A stretch of DNA of 64,000 bases from Streptomyces sp. NBC_00425 (GCF_036030735.1 NZ_CP107928.1:8246001-8310000), one strand, 5' to 3'; shown: positions 35,382 to 44,545, numbered from the stretch's first letter. The notes: a model not told the origin generated them from the sequence alone. Numbers and translations are program-made.

Positions 35382-35954
35382 ATGACTACCGATGGCGTTC
35401 TCGCGGAGGTCGGGCCCAGGCTGCGCCGCATCCGCAAGGAGCGGGAGGTGACGCTCGCGGCGCTGTCCGGCGCGACCGGCATCTCCGTCAGCACCCTCTC
35501 GCGGCTGGAGTCCGGGCTGCGCAAGCCCAGCCTGGAGCTGCTGCTGCCGATCGCGCAGGCCCACCAGGTGCCGTTGGACGAGCTGGTCGGTGCGCCCCCG
35601 GTCGGCGACCCCCGGGTGCGGGCCAAGCCCCTGGTGCGGCACGGGCGCACCTTCTGGCCGCTGTCCCGGCAGCCCGGCGGACTGCAGGCGTTCAAGGTCT
35701 TGGTGCCGCAGCGCGAGGAGGAGCCGGAGCTGCGCACCCACGAGGGCTACGAATGGCTCTATGTGATGTCCGGGCGGTTGCGGGTGGTGCTCGCGGAGCA
35801 CGACGTGGTGATGACGGCGGGGGAGGCGGCCGAGTTCGACACGCGCGTGCCGCACTGGTTCGGATCGACGGGCGAGGGTCCCGCCGAGTTCCTCAGCCTT
35901 TTCGGCCCGCAGGGCGAGCGGATGCACGTGCGGGCGCGGCCGTCGCAGAGGTGA
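35382..35954 (+). CDS. XRE-family regulator with C-terminal cupin
   Basis: The 190-residue protein starts MTTDGVLAEVGPRLRRIRKE. The helix-turn-helix is about residues 12-65 (GISVSTLSRLESGLRKPSLE) and the cupin about 95-180 (RTHEGYEWLYVMSGRLRVVL; VPHWFGSTGEGP). Such HTH-cupin proteins repress divergent metabolic genes on sensing a small ligand. GGAGA sits directly before the ATG. It is divergent from the flavoprotein gene. No ligand can be inferred. Confidence 0.92.
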   Translation: MTTDGVLAEVGPRLRRIRKEREVTLAALSGATGISVSTLSRLESGLRKPSLELLLPIAQAHQVPLDELVGAPPVGDPRVRAKPLVRHGRTFWPLSRQPGGLQAFKVLVPQREEEPELRTHEGYEWLYVMSGRLRVVLAEHDVVMTAGEAAEFDTRVPHWFGSTGEGPAEFLSLFGPQGERMHVRARPSQR

Positions 35955-35979
35955 CGCACGCAACGGTTCCCCGGAGGGC

Positions 35980-35996
35980 AAGCGACCGCTTAGTAT
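35980..35996 (+). promoter_or_regulatory. AAGCG-AC-CGCTT operator with -10 element before the quinone oxidoreductase operon
   Basis: AAGCGACCGCTT (35980-35991) is a perfect inverted repeat of the TetR-operator kind, immediately followed by -10-like TAGTAT (35991-35996), 45 bases before the operon start. A TetR regulator for fatty-acid or acyl-CoA genes is a reasonable candidate; no such gene is adjacent. Confidence 0.5.
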
Positions 35997-36040
35997 GCAC
36001 GGGACCAGGGTCCGACGACGCAGTCCCGTGGAGGCTCCGC

Positions 36041-37012
36041 ATGCAGGCATGGCAGGTGCACGAGAACGGCGAGCCGAGCGAGGTGATGCGGCTCGCGGAC
36101 GTGGAGCGGCCCACGCCCGGCGACGGCCAGGTCCTGCTCCGGGTGCGCGCCGCGAACATCAACTTCCCGGACGTGCTGATGTGCCGGGGGCACTACCAGG
36201 TCCGGCCGCCGCTGCCGTTCACCCCGGGCGTGGAGATCTGCGGCGAGACCGAGGACGGCCGTCGCGTGATCGCCAACCCGGCCCTGCCGCACGGCGGCTT
36301 CGCCGAGTACGCCGTCGCGGACGCCGCCGCCCTGCTGCCCGCCCCCGAGTCGCTGGACGACGCCGAGGCCGCCGCCCTGCACATCGGCTACCAGACCGGC
36401 TGGTTCGGCCTGCACCGAAGGGCGCGCATCGAAGCGGGCGAGACGCTCCTCGTCCACGCCGCCGCCGGAGGCGTCGGCAGCGCGGCCGTGCAGCTCGGGA
36501 AGGCGGCGGGCGCGACCGTCATCGGCGTCGTGGGCGGCGCCGAGAAGGCGGCCGTCGCCCGGGAGCTCGGCTGCGACACGGTGATCGACCGGCGGGCCGA
36601 GGACGTCGTCGCCGCCGTGAAGGAGGCCACCGGCGGCCGGGGCGCCGACGTGATCTACGACCCGGTCGGCGGCGAGGCCTACACGCAGTCCGCGAAGACC
36701 GTCGCCTTCGAGGGCCGGATCGTGGTCGTGGGCTTCGCGAGCGGGACCATCCCGAACCCCGCGCTGAACCACGCGCTGGTGAAGAACTACGCGATCCTCG
36801 GCCTGCACTGGGGCCTGTACAACACGAAGAACCCGAAGCTGGTCCAGCACTGCCACGAGCAGCTCACCGACCTGGCCGCCCGGGGCGCGATCAAGCCGCT
36901 GATCAGCGAGCGCACACCGCTCGACGGAGCCGCCGCCGCCGTGCAGCGGGTCGCCGACGGCGTGACCACCGGCCGGGTCGCCGTCGTACCGCAGAACGGA
37001 GCCGCCGTATGA
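36041..37012 (+). CDS. NADPH:quinone oxidoreductase family protein (MDR superfamily)
   Basis: The 323-residue protein starts MQAWQVHENGEPSEVMRLAD, lacks the zinc ligands of alcohol dehydrogenases, and has the NADPH motif HAAAGGVGSAAVQLGKA (about 140-157). INFPDVLMCRGHYQ and VIYDPVGGEAYTQ are typical of the crotonyl/quinone reductase branch. GGAGG precedes the ATG. It leads an operon with two acyl-CoA dehydrogenases by ATGA overlap, so a role in acyl-CoA or quinone chemistry of one degradation pathway is likely. The substrate is unknown. Confidence 0.9.
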   Translation: MQAWQVHENGEPSEVMRLADVERPTPGDGQVLLRVRAANINFPDVLMCRGHYQVRPPLPFTPGVEICGETEDGRRVIANPALPHGGFAEYAVADAAALLPAPESLDDAEAAALHIGYQTGWFGLHRRARIEAGETLLVHAAAGGVGSAAVQLGKAAGATVIGVVGGAEKAAVARELGCDTVIDRRAEDVVAAVKEATGGRGADVIYDPVGGEAYTQSAKTVAFEGRIVVVGFASGTIPNPALNHALVKNYAILGLHWGLYNTKNPKLVQHCHEQLTDLAARGAIKPLISERTPLDGAAAAVQRVADGVTTGRVAVVPQNGAAV

Positions 37013-38193
37013 CCGACGCAGCCGAACTCCAGCGCCGCACAGCGCAGTTGCTGGCCGACCACCCGCCCGCCACGACCGGCCGGACGGAGTTCCTCGAGGC
37101 CCGCTTCGACGCGGGGCTCGCCTGGGTGCACTACCCCGAGGGCCTCGGCGGCCTCGGCGCCCCCCGCTCCCTCCAGGCCGTCGTCGACGCCGCACTGGAG
37201 GCCGCCGGCGCCCCCGACAACGACCCCCGGCGCATCGGCATCGGCCTCGGCATGGCCGCTCCGACGATCCTGAAGTACGGCACCGACGAGCAGAAGCGGC
37301 GGTTCCTGCGGCCGCTGTGGACGGGCGAAGAGGTCTGGTGCCAGCTGTTCAGCGAGCCCGGCGCCGGCTCCGACCTGGCCGCGCTCGGCACGCGCGCCGT
37401 CCGCGCGGACGACGGTGACTGGGTCGTCAACGGGCAGAAGGTGTGGACCTCCAGCGCGCACGTCGCCCGCTGGGCCATCCTCATCGCCCGCACCGACCCG
37501 GACGTGCCCAAGCACGCGGGCATCACCTACTTCCTCTGCGACATGACCGACCCGGGTGTCGAGGTGCGCCCGCTGCGCCAGATCACCGGCGAGGCCGAGT
37601 TCAACGAGGTCTTCCTCACCGAGGTGCGCATTCCCGACGCGCGCCGCCTCGGCGAGGTCGGCGAGGGCTGGCGGGTCGCGCAGACCACGCTGAACAACGA
37701 ACGCGTCGCCATCGGCGGCATGCGACTGCCCCGCGAGGGCGGCATGATCGGCCCGGTCGCCAGGACGTGGCGCGAACGGCCCGAACTGCGCACCCACGAC
37801 CTGCACCAGCGGCTGTTGAAGCTGTGGGTCGAGGCCGAGGTGGCCCGCCTCACCGGCGAACGCCTGCGCCAGCAGCTCGCGTCGGGCCAGCCCGGCCCCG
37901 AGGGCGCCGGCATGAAGCTCGCCTTCGCCCGTCTGAACCAGGAGATCAGCGGCCTGGAGGTGGAACTGCGCGGCGAGGAAGGCCTGCTGTACGACGACTG
38001 GACGATGCGCCGCCCCGAGCTCGTGGACTTCACCGGCCGCGACGCCGGGTACCGCTACCTGCGCTCCAAGGGCAACAGCATCGAGGGCGGGACCAGCGAG
38101 GTCCTGCTGAACATCGTCGCCGAGCGCGTCCTGGGCCTGCCGTCCGAGCCGCGCACCGACAAGGACGTCGCCTGGAAGGACCTCGCCCGATGA
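37009..38193 (+). CDS. Acyl-CoA dehydrogenase, large-type
   Basis: The 394-residue protein starts MTDAAELQRRTAQLLADHPP. It shows CQLFSEPGAGSDLAALGTRA, VNGQKVWTSSAHVARWAIL, VGEGWRVAQTTLNNER and a C-terminal RSKGNSIEGGTSEVLLNIVA, the FadE-like pattern with the acyl-binding GGTSE. It overlaps the previous gene and the next by ATGA. With the following gene it forms a pair of the kind that acts as a heteromeric dehydrogenase in actinobacterial steroid and fatty-acid breakdown; whether these two form one complex is inference. Confidence 0.92.
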   Translation: MTDAAELQRRTAQLLADHPPATTGRTEFLEARFDAGLAWVHYPEGLGGLGAPRSLQAVVDAALEAAGAPDNDPRRIGIGLGMAAPTILKYGTDEQKRRFLRPLWTGEEVWCQLFSEPGAGSDLAALGTRAVRADDGDWVVNGQKVWTSSAHVARWAILIARTDPDVPKHAGITYFLCDMTDPGVEVRPLRQITGEAEFNEVFLTEVRIPDARRLGEVGEGWRVAQTTLNNERVAIGGMRLPREGGMIGPVARTWRERPELRTHDLHQRLLKLWVEAEVARLTGERLRQQLASGQPGPEGAGMKLAFARLNQEISGLEVELRGEEGLLYDDWTMRRPELVDFTGRDAGYRYLRSKGNSIEGGTSEVLLNIVAERVLGLPSEPRTDKDVAWKDLAR

Positions 38194-39275
38194 GCACACA
38201 GCCGGATCTTCTCTACACCGAAGAGGAAGAGGCGCTGCGGTCGGCGGTCCGGGACCTGCTGACCGACCGGCTCGACCCGGCGGGCGTCATCGCGCGGACC
38301 GAGTCGGACGCCCCGCACGACGTCTCCCTGTGGAAGACGCTCACCGGCGACATGGGCCTCGCCGGGCTGCTGATCCCGGAGGAGCTGGACGGACAGGGCG
38401 CCACCCACCGGGAGGCCGCCGTCGTCCTCGAGGAACTGGGGCGGGCGGTCGCGCCCGTGCCCTATCTGACGAGCGCGGTGGTGGCCACCGAGGCCCTGCT
38501 GGAGTGCGGCGCCGACGACCTGCTCGCGGGGCTGGCGTCGGCGACCACGGTCGCAGCGCTCGCCGTGGGGCTGCACAGCGCGCCCGGCGCCGCCTTCCCG
38601 GCCGTACGACTCGAGAACGGGCTGCTGTCCGGCGAGCTGACCGGCATCGCCGACGCCGTGGCCGCCGACCTGCTGCTGGTGCCCGCGGACGACGGCGGCC
38701 TGTACGCGGTCGATGCCTCGGCCGCGACGGTCACCCCGCAGGTGTCGTTCGACCTCACCCGGCCCCTCGCGACCGTCACGCTCTCCGGGGTCGCGGCCGG
38801 GCGTCGGCGCGGCGACGCCGCACCCGCCGTGCGGCGGGCCCTGCGGGCCGGGGCGGGACTCCTCGCCTCCGAGCAACTCGGGCTGGCCGAATGGGCGTTG
38901 ACCGAGACCGTGCGCTACCTGAAGGAGCGCAAGCAGTTCAACCGGTCCGTCGGCGGCTTCCAGGCCCTCAAGCACCGTCTGGCGCAGCTGTGGCTGGAGG
39001 TCGTCAACCTCCGGGCCGCCGCCCGCGCCGCGGCCGACGCGCTGGCGAACGGCGAGGACGCCGACCTCGCGACGGCCGTCGCGCAGGCCTACGCGGCGGC
39101 GGTCGCCGTGCGCGCCGCCGAGGAGGCTCTGCAACTGCACGCCGGCATCGGCATGACCTGGGAGCACCCCGTCCACCTGTGCCTCAAGCGGGCCAAGGCC
39201 GACTCGATCGCGTACGGCACCGCGGGCGCCCACCGGGCCGCCGTCGCCGAACTCGTCGACCTGCGGGCCCCCTGA
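38190..39275 (+). CDS. Acyl-CoA dehydrogenase, short-type partner
   Basis: The 361-residue protein starts MSTQPDLLYTEEEEALRSAV. The middle domain is shorter and degenerate compared with the upstream partner, but the C-terminal helices keep VRYLKERKQFNRSVGGFQAL and LQLHAGIGMTWEHPVHLCLK. The catalytic Glu motif is not evident, so it may be the FAD- or structure-completing half of an alpha2beta2 enzyme, as in FadE pairs. It overlaps its neighbour by four bases and ends at a terminator. Confidence 0.9.
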   Translation: MSTQPDLLYTEEEEALRSAVRDLLTDRLDPAGVIARTESDAPHDVSLWKTLTGDMGLAGLLIPEELDGQGATHREAAVVLEELGRAVAPVPYLTSAVVATEALLECGADDLLAGLASATTVAALAVGLHSAPGAAFPAVRLENGLLSGELTGIADAVAADLLLVPADDGGLYAVDASAATVTPQVSFDLTRPLATVTLSGVAAGRRRGDAAPAVRRALRAGAGLLASEQLGLAEWALTETVRYLKERKQFNRSVGGFQALKHRLAQLWLEVVNLRAAARAAADALANGEDADLATAVAQAYAAAVAVRAAEEALQLHAGIGMTWEHPVHLCLKRAKADSIAYGTAGAHRAAVAELVDLRAP

Positions 39276-39295
39276 CCCCGGCCGTCACCCGGTGA

Positions 39296-39329
39296 AAGCC
39301 CGCCCCAGGGGCACTCCAGGGGCGGGCTT
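39296..39329 (+). terminator. Terminator after the ACAD operon
   Basis: AAGCCCGCCCC pairs perfectly with GGGGCGGGCTT over a 12-base loop, 20 bases after the stop. TTCTGC follows the stem. Confidence 0.85.
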
Positions 39330-39437
39330 CTGCGTGACACCACTCCTTCGGCGGACGGGCAAGCCACCCAGACGAAACCTTCCTTACGCCACACTTACGG
39401 CCGAACGCTGTGAAAACGGACGTGGAGGAGGTCGGCG

Positions 39438-39632
39438 GTGGCCGTTTCGATTTCGGTGGTGCTGTTGCTGCTCGTTCTGGCGGTGATCTTCATGCGCAAC
39501 GGCGGACTGAAGGTCTCGCACGCCCTGGTCTGCCTGCTGCTCGGATTCCTCCTGGCCGGCACCAGCATGGCCCCCACCATCGCCGGCGGCCTCACGGCGA
39601 CGGCCGACATCGTCGGAGGCCTCCGGCCGTGA
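39438..39632 (+). CDS. Small conserved membrane protein
   Basis: The 64-residue protein starts (GTG) VAVSISVVLLLLVLAVIFMR and has two hydrophobic segments (about residues 2-19 and 28-47, HALVCLLLGFLLAG) separated by a short polar loop. GGAGGAG precedes the GTG. I recall similar proteins in many actinomycetes, without a known function. It stands alone between a terminator and a convergent gene. Confidence 0.75.
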   Translation: MAVSISVVLLLLVLAVIFMRNGGLKVSHALVCLLLGFLLAGTSMAPTIAGGLTATADIVGGLRP

Positions 39633-39644
39633 GGCTCCGTGGCG

Positions 39645-39676
39645 CCGGGATCACCGGGTGCGTCCGGTGATCCCGG
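39645..39676. terminator. Bidirectional terminator between small membrane gene and glycosidase gene
   Basis: A perfect 13-bp stem (CCGGGATCACCGG and CCGGTGATCCCGG) with a six-base loop lies between convergent genes, 13 bases after one stop and 11 before the other. Confidence 0.85.
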
Positions 39677-39686
39677 TGATCCCGGG

Positions 39687-40934
39687 TCAGCTGACGAAGA
39701 CCCCGACGCCGTTCGCCACGGGCCGCTCCGCCCCGTCGGAGGGATGGTTGCGGACCGTGACGCGGGCGGCCGCGCCCGGCGGACGGGCCACCAGGGTCGA
39801 GGACCCGCCGCCGTCCAGACCGAAGCCCTCCGTCGCCCCGAGGCCCCTGAGAGCGGCGGCGACCTCGGCGATCGTCAGGCCCCTGCGGTACCGGGCGGCG
39901 CCGTCCAGCGCGAACAGGAAGACCCGCCGTCCCCCGTCGCCGATGCCGACGGCCGTGCGCACCGCGGAGACCGACGTGTCGAGACCGGCGAGCGGCCGGC
40001 CGCCCGACAGGACCGGAATGCCGCCCACGGCGAAGCCGTAGGCCGACCCCGACGCGGACCTCAGCGCGTAGCGCACCGCCACCCGTTGCCCCACGATCAG
40101 CCTCCGCAGCCGCTGGGCGCCCGCCTCCCGTCCGACGAGGACCGTGCTGCCGGCGGCGATCGCGCCGCTGCCCGGCGTGACCGAGGCCGACACGACCCGG
40201 CCCCTGCGCACGGTGACCTCGTAGGCGCCGGTGCTGCAGGGCGCGGCCCGCGCGGTGTCCGAGCCGCAGGCGGCCCGGCGGCGCGAGACGCTGCCCCAGT
40301 CCGCGGTGTACGCGCCGACCGAGTTCTCCGGCAGCGCATACTGGTTGACGCCGCCCAGCGGCATGCGCCGGCCCGCGGCGGTGTACCAGCCGTCGAGGGT
40401 CAGACTGTCCAGCCTCGCCCTGCCGTCGGCGCCGACGCCGACCACGGCCCTGGTGTCCGTGCCCCGCGGCGGCGCGGGGCCGAACCGCTGCGCGTCCGGG
40501 ACCGCGCCCTTCAACGCCCTTCCGCCGGCGACCGCCGGACCGACGCTCGCCCCGGTCGCCGCCACCCCCGGGTGCTGCGCCTCGGTGATGTCGAAGAAGT
40601 CGCCGTTGACGCCGGCGACCGCCTTCTGCCGGCCGGCCAGCGAGGAGACGGTCGCGCGGGCGGCCATCGCCCCCGGGTACAACAGACCGAGGCGCACGCG
40701 GGAGTCGGCGAGGTCGACGCCGAGCACATGTGCACGCGCCGTGCCGGCGGCCGCGACCAGGTCGTACTGACGGTACGTCACGCCCGGTGCCACGCCGGTC
40801 CAGGTCGCGGCGTCGGCCGGGGCCGTTCCCGCGAGCGTCGCACCGGCCACGACGGCCAGGGCGACGAACAGCGCCGGACACTTCCGGCGCGGAGGCGTTC
40901 CGGCCGCCCTGGAACGTTTTTGTCGACGCGTCAC
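39687..40934 (-). CDS. Secreted phosphodiester glycosidase family protein
   Basis: The 415-residue protein starts (GTG) VTRRQKRSRAAGTPPRRKCP with a signal peptide (core about residues 20-40, cleavage near ADAATW). Motifs VAGVNGDFFDI, GFGLDGGGSSTLV and AVGIGDGGRRVFLFALDG are those of the NAGPA/DUF2233 domain, which in relatives cleaves sugar-1-phosphodiesters. It is likely to act on extracellular or wall teichoic-type phosphodiesters. Three Gs and an AGG precede the GTG. It is convergent with the small membrane gene and shares its terminator. Confidence 0.87.
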   Translation of the reverse strand: MTRRQKRSRAAGTPPRRKCPALFVALAVVAGATLAGTAPADAATWTGVAPGVTYRQYDLVAAAGTARAHVLGVDLADSRVRLGLLYPGAMAARATVSSLAGRQKAVAGVNGDFFDITEAQHPGVAATGASVGPAVAGGRALKGAVPDAQRFGPAPPRGTDTRAVVGVGADGRARLDSLTLDGWYTAAGRRMPLGGVNQYALPENSVGAYTADWGSVSRRRAACGSDTARAAPCSTGAYEVTVRRGRVVSASVTPGSGAIAAGSTVLVGREAGAQRLRRLIVGQRVAVRYALRSASGSAYGFAVGGIPVLSGGRPLAGLDTSVSAVRTAVGIGDGGRRVFLFALDGAARYRRGLTIAEVAAALRGLGATEGFGLDGGGSSTLVARPPGAAARVTVRNHPSDGAERPVANGVGVFVS

Positions 40935-41220
40935 AGGCCCCCCTGTCTGATTCCGGCCGTCACTCTCCCACGACCTGCGGGAACGACCCGCGGGAGGTGA
41001 GCGGGGAGTCCACGAGAACGGGTGAGGAAAGGCACGATTCCGAGTGGCTCGATCCGTGGTCCGGCCGCGCCGCGGAAGCCTTTGTGCTATCGCCCCTGTC
41101 CCGCCCACCCGCCTCGCCCGGCCCTCACCCGCCCGGCCCTCACCCGCCCCGCCCTCACCGGTCCCGCCCGACCTCCCGGCACGGCGCCGGGCCCGGCGTC
41201 TGACGCGCAGCCCCGTCCGG

Positions 41221-42336
41221 TCAGGAGCCGTAGGGCGTGAAGTGGGTCGGGGCGTGGTCGATCGGCAGGTCCGGACGCCACACGGTGAGGGACTGGGCGC
41301 TGCACTCGAACAGGGACGGCGGCAGACGGTCGAGGGAGTACCAGCGCCAGTCGCCGACGCTCTCGTCCGGTTGGTCGGCCGGCTCGCCCTCCCAGCGGGT
41401 CACCACGGCGCCCACCGTCATCCGCACGATGCCGCCGGCCTCGTCGAGCAGCGTGCCCAGCAGCCGGACGTCCGACGGGGCGGCCCGCAGCCCGGTCTCC
41501 TCGCGCAACTCCCTGACGACCGTGTCCCGCAGGGACTCGCCGGGCTCCACCGTGCCGCCGGGCAACTCCCACGTGCCCCGGCGGTGGCGGCCGAGGAGCA
41601 GCCCGCGGGGGCCGTGCACGATGGCGCCGACGCCGATCGCGGCGTGCGCTGCGGGCGGCCCGCCGCCGCGGGGGCGGGCGCAGACGCGCGGGGGGCGCCG
41701 TGCCCGCACCAGGCGGTAGCCGGTCCGGCCCGCGGGGCCGGGCGGGTTCGCGGGGCCGGGCGGGTTCGCGGGGCCGGACGTGCGCAGGGTGGCCGTCTCC
41801 TCGACGCGCAGCCCGTGTTCGGCGAGCAGCGTCTCCCATGTGCCGGGCGCGGGCGTCGCCGGCCGAGCCGTCGTCGAAGCCGTCGTCGGGACCGTCGGCG
41901 GGCCGTCGTCCGGTACGGAGAGGCACAGGACTCCTCCGGGTGCGAGCGCGGTCGCCAGCGAGGGTGCCAGCAGGCGCAGTTCGCCGGACGGGACGCCGCC
42001 CGCGGAGTAGATCACGTCGTAGGGCTCGGCCGTCCGCAGATGTGCGTCGAGGGTGGCGTGGAAGAGCCGCAGCCCGGGCAGGGACCCGTAGGCGGCGCGG
42101 GCCCGCCCGATCGCGTCCGCCGCCGGGTCGACGGCGTCGACGACGGCGCCGTGCTCCCGCACGAGCCGGGCGGCGCGACGGGCCGTTCCGCACCCGAGAT
42201 CCAGCACGCGCCGCCCCGTCAGCTCGCCCAGGAACGCCTCGGCGGGTTCCCGGGCGGGCAACTCCCGTTCGAACGGCGGCCCTTCCGAGTCCGGGTCCAC
42301 GAAGTCCCGTGCGCCGCGGGCGTCGGAGTGGGGCAT
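41221..42336 (-). CDS. Fused SAM methyltransferase-NUDIX hydrolase
   Basis: The 371-residue protein starts [20 protein letters not shown]. The first half (about 35-195) is a class I methyltransferase ([16 protein letters not shown] motif [12 protein letters not shown]). A low-complexity Pro/Gly/Ala/Asn linker (about 200-235, [16 protein letters not shown]) joins a NUDIX domain (about 240-370) with [20 protein letters not shown] and LREETGL. AGGAGGT precedes the ATG. Such bifunctional proteins are known in Streptomyces but without a defined substrate; joined methyl transfer and nucleoside-diphosphate cleavage suggest nucleotide metabolism or modified-nucleotide detoxification. Confidence 0.88.
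   Translation of the reverse strand: MPHSDARGARDFVDPDSEGPPFERELPAREPAEAFLGELTGRRVLDLGCGTARRAARLVREHGAVVDAVDPAADAIGRARAAYGSLPGLRLFHATLDAHLRTAEPYDVIYSAGGVPSGELRLLAPSLATALAPGGVLCLSVPDDGPPTVPTTASTTARPATPAPGTWETLLAEHGLRVEETATLRTSGPANPPGPANPPGPAGRTGYRLVRARRPPRVCARPRGGGPPAAHAAIGVGAIVHGPRGLLLGRHRRGTWELPGGTVEPGESLRDTVVRELREETGLRAAPSDVRLLGTLLDEAGGIVRMTVGAVVTRWEGEPADQPDESVGDWRWYSLDRLPPSLFECSAQSLTVWRPDLPIDHAPTHFTPYGS
41731..41777. repeat. 18-base tandem repeat in the methyltransferase-NUDIX linker
   Basis: Unit CGCGGGGCCGGGCGGGTT occurs at 41731-41748 and 41749-41766, then a partial third copy. It encodes the hexapeptide repeat GPANPP. Copy number could vary between strains by slippage without frameshift. 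Confidence 0.75.
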
Positions 42337-42424
42337 GGACGGGACCTCCTGAGGCGGACGACGATCACCGGACCCCACGATTCTTACCGGACGCTCCGAC
42401 GGCCAACCCCGGCCCCGGGGCGGC

Positions 42425-42874
42425 TCAGTGCACGGGATGCTTGCTGAGGACGGACACGCGGTTGAAGGCGTTGATGGTGACGGCCACCCAGATCACCGCC
42501 GATATCTGGTCGTCGGTGAGCGCCGCGCGGGCGTCGGCGTACGCGGCCTCCTGTGCGGCGGCGTCGGCCGGCCGGGTGGTCGCCTCCGCCAGCGCCAGGG
42601 CGGCCCGTTCCAGGGGAGTGAAGAGGCCGGTGTCCCGCCAGGCGGCGAGGACGCCCAGCCGCCGGGTGTCCTCGCCCGCGCGCAGCGCCGCCCTGGTGTG
42701 CACGTCGAGGCAGTAGGCGCAGCCGTTGAGCTGGGAGACGCGCAGGTTGACGAGTTCCACGACGGTGCGCTCCAGGCCGGCCTCGGCGGCGGTCGCCCGC
42801 ACCGCCTCGGACGTCTGGACCAGCGCGTGGTAGGCCTTGGGGCTCTGCTTGTCGATGAAGATCCGTCCAGTCAT
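42425..42874 (-). CDS. AhpD-like carboxymuconolactone decarboxylase-family protein
   Basis: The 149-residue all-helical protein starts [20 protein letters not shown]. The redox motif CAYCLDVH (about residues 60-67) is that of AhpD-type alkyl hydroperoxidases, and [14 protein letters not shown] helices surround it. It probably acts in peroxide or thiol stress. I chose the ATG at 42872-42874; an upstream in-frame ATG adds seven residues. No good ribosome site is seen. Its promoter side faces the GH16 glucanase. Confidence 0.85.
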   Translation of the reverse strand: MTGRIFIDKQSPKAYHALVQTSEAVRATAAEAGLERTVVELVNLRVSQLNGCAYCLDVHTRAALRAGEDTRRLGVLAAWRDTGLFTPLERAALALAEATTRPADAAAQEAAYADARAALTDDQISAVIWVAVTINAFNRVSVLSKHPVH

Positions 42875-42952
42875 GGTCGACCATCTTGGTCGCACCGCGG
42901 TCGTCGTGCGCGGCCGGCCCGGACTTCGGCACGACCGGTCCGTACCAGACCC

Positions 42953-42997
42953 TTGACACGCGCATTGCTCACTTCTTAAATCACGTAGTGAACTAAG
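42953..42997 (+). promoter_or_regulatory. Strong promoter overlapped by ROK-type palindrome before GH16 glucanase
   Basis: TTGACA (42953-42958), a 17-base spacer and TTAAAT (42976-42981) form a near-consensus housekeeping promoter pointing to the glucanase, with the RNA start near 42988. Half-sites CTTAAATCAC and GTGAACTAAG, separated by GTA, cover 42975-42997 and match at 8 of 10 paired positions, the CTTA...TAAG form of ROK/XylR-family operators. A sugar-responsive repressor is inferred. Confidence 0.6.
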
Positions 42998-43149
42998 CCC
43001 TCGTCAGGGCCGGTTCGCATACCCCCACCCGGTCGGCACGGCTTTCGGCGCCCGCTGCTCCCTCGCGTTCCCTTCGCGGCCCCCGTGGCTCGCGATTGTC
43101 TGTCATGCGCACGCCGTGCCGCCCCCTTCTGCCTCATGAAGGGAGAGTC

Positions 43150-44436
43150 ATGAACTCTCCGCGCCCGACCCGGCGCCTGCTGGTCTCCCTCGCCTCGCTC
43201 ATGGCCTTCGCCGCGCTGTCCGCCCTGCCGGCGCACGGCGCGTCTCCGCCCGCGGCGGAATCCGCTGGACGCTCCGTCGGGGCCCCCGCGTCCCGGGCGG
43301 CGGCGGCCGTCACGTTCTCCGACGACTTCGACGGGCCGGCGGGCGCGGCCGTGGACGGGGCGAAATGGCAGACCGAGACCGGTGACAACGTCAACAACCA
43401 CGAGCGGCAGTACTACACCGCGGGCAACCGCAACGCCGCCCTCGACGGACAGGGCCACCTGGTGGTCACCGCGCGGCGGGAGAATCCCGGCAACTACGCC
43501 TGCTGGTACGGGCGGTGCGAGTACACCTCCGCCCGCCTGAACACGGCCGGCCGGTTCACCACGACGTACGGCCGCGTCGAGGCCCGGATGAAGATCCCAC
43601 GCGGCCAGGGCATGTGGCCCGCGTTCTGGATGCTCGGCGACGACATCGGCCGGGTCGGCTGGCCCGACTCGGGCGAGATCGACGTCATGGAGAACGTGGG
43701 CTTCGAGCCGTCCACGGTGCACGGGACGCTGCACGGCCCGGGCTACTCGGGCTCCGGCGGCATCGGCGCCGGGTACGCCCTGCCCGGGGGGCAGGCGTTC
43801 GCCGACGCCTTCCACACCTTCGCCGTCGACTGGAGCCCGAACGCGATCACCTGGTCCGTCGACGGCGCCGTCTACCAGCGGCGCACCCCCGCCGACCTGG
43901 GCGGACGTCGATGGGTCTTCGACAAGCCCTTCTTCCTGATCCTCAACCTCGCGGTCGGCGGCTACTGGCCCGGCGACCCCGACGGCGGCACGGTGTTCCC
44001 GCAGCAGCTCCTCGTCGACTACGTCCGCGTCAGCACCGACACCGCCCAGCCGGCCGCCGGCCGGATCACCGGGATCGGCGGCAAGTGCGTGGACGTGGCC
44101 GGGGCCGACCCCGCCGACGGCACGGCCGTGCAGCTGTACGACTGCAACGGCACCGCCGCCCAGCAGTGGTCGGTGGGAGCCGACGGCACGATCCGCGCGC
44201 TCGGCAAGTGTCTGGACGTCGCCTCGGGCGGCACGGCGGACGGCACCCCCGTCCGGCTCTGGGAGTGCAACGGCACCGCCGCCCAGCAGTGGGCCCTCCC
44301 CGCCGCGCGGGACGTCGTCAACCCGCAGGCGAACAAATGCCTGGACGCCGCGGGCGGAGCCTCCGCCAACGGCACCCGGCTGCAGATCTGGACCTGCACA
44401 GGCGCCGCCCAGCAGAAGTGGACGGTGACCCGATGA
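43150..44436 (+). CDS. Secreted GH16 beta-glucanase with C-terminal CBM13 lectin
   Basis: The 428-residue protein starts MNSPRPTRRLLVSLASLMAF with a signal peptide (core about residues 10-28). The GH16 domain (about 53-295) has the catalytic ExDxxE motif in SGEIDVMENVG (about residues 177-182) and AFWMLGDD. The C-terminal ricin-type beta-trefoil (about 300-428) has three QxW repeats (AAQQWSV, AAQQWAL, AAQQKWTV) with KCVDVAG/KCLDVAS. It likely hydrolyses laminarin or other beta-1,3-glucans outside the cell. GGGAGAG precedes the ATG. A strong promoter with a repressor-type palindrome lies upstream. Confidence 0.95.
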   Translation: MNSPRPTRRLLVSLASLMAFAALSALPAHGASPPAAESAGRSVGAPASRAAAAVTFSDDFDGPAGAAVDGAKWQTETGDNVNNHERQYYTAGNRNAALDGQGHLVVTARRENPGNYACWYGRCEYTSARLNTAGRFTTTYGRVEARMKIPRGQGMWPAFWMLGDDIGRVGWPDSGEIDVMENVGFEPSTVHGTLHGPGYSGSGGIGAGYALPGGQAFADAFHTFAVDWSPNAITWSVDGAVYQRRTPADLGGRRWVFDKPFFLILNLAVGGYWPGDPDGGTVFPQQLLVDYVRVSTDTAQPAAGRITGIGGKCVDVAGADPADGTAVQLYDCNGTAAQQWSVGADGTIRALGKCLDVASGGTADGTPVRLWECNGTAAQQWALPAARDVVNPQANKCLDAAGGASANGTRLQIWTCTGAAQQKWTVTR

Positions 44437-44545
44437 CCACGAGGCGCCCGGACGGCAGCGCGGCACGCGGCGCACCGGGCGCGGCGGCCCGGAGCTTCCG
44501 CCCGGTCGCCCGGCCCTGACGCCCCGCACCCACCCGCACCCGGCC

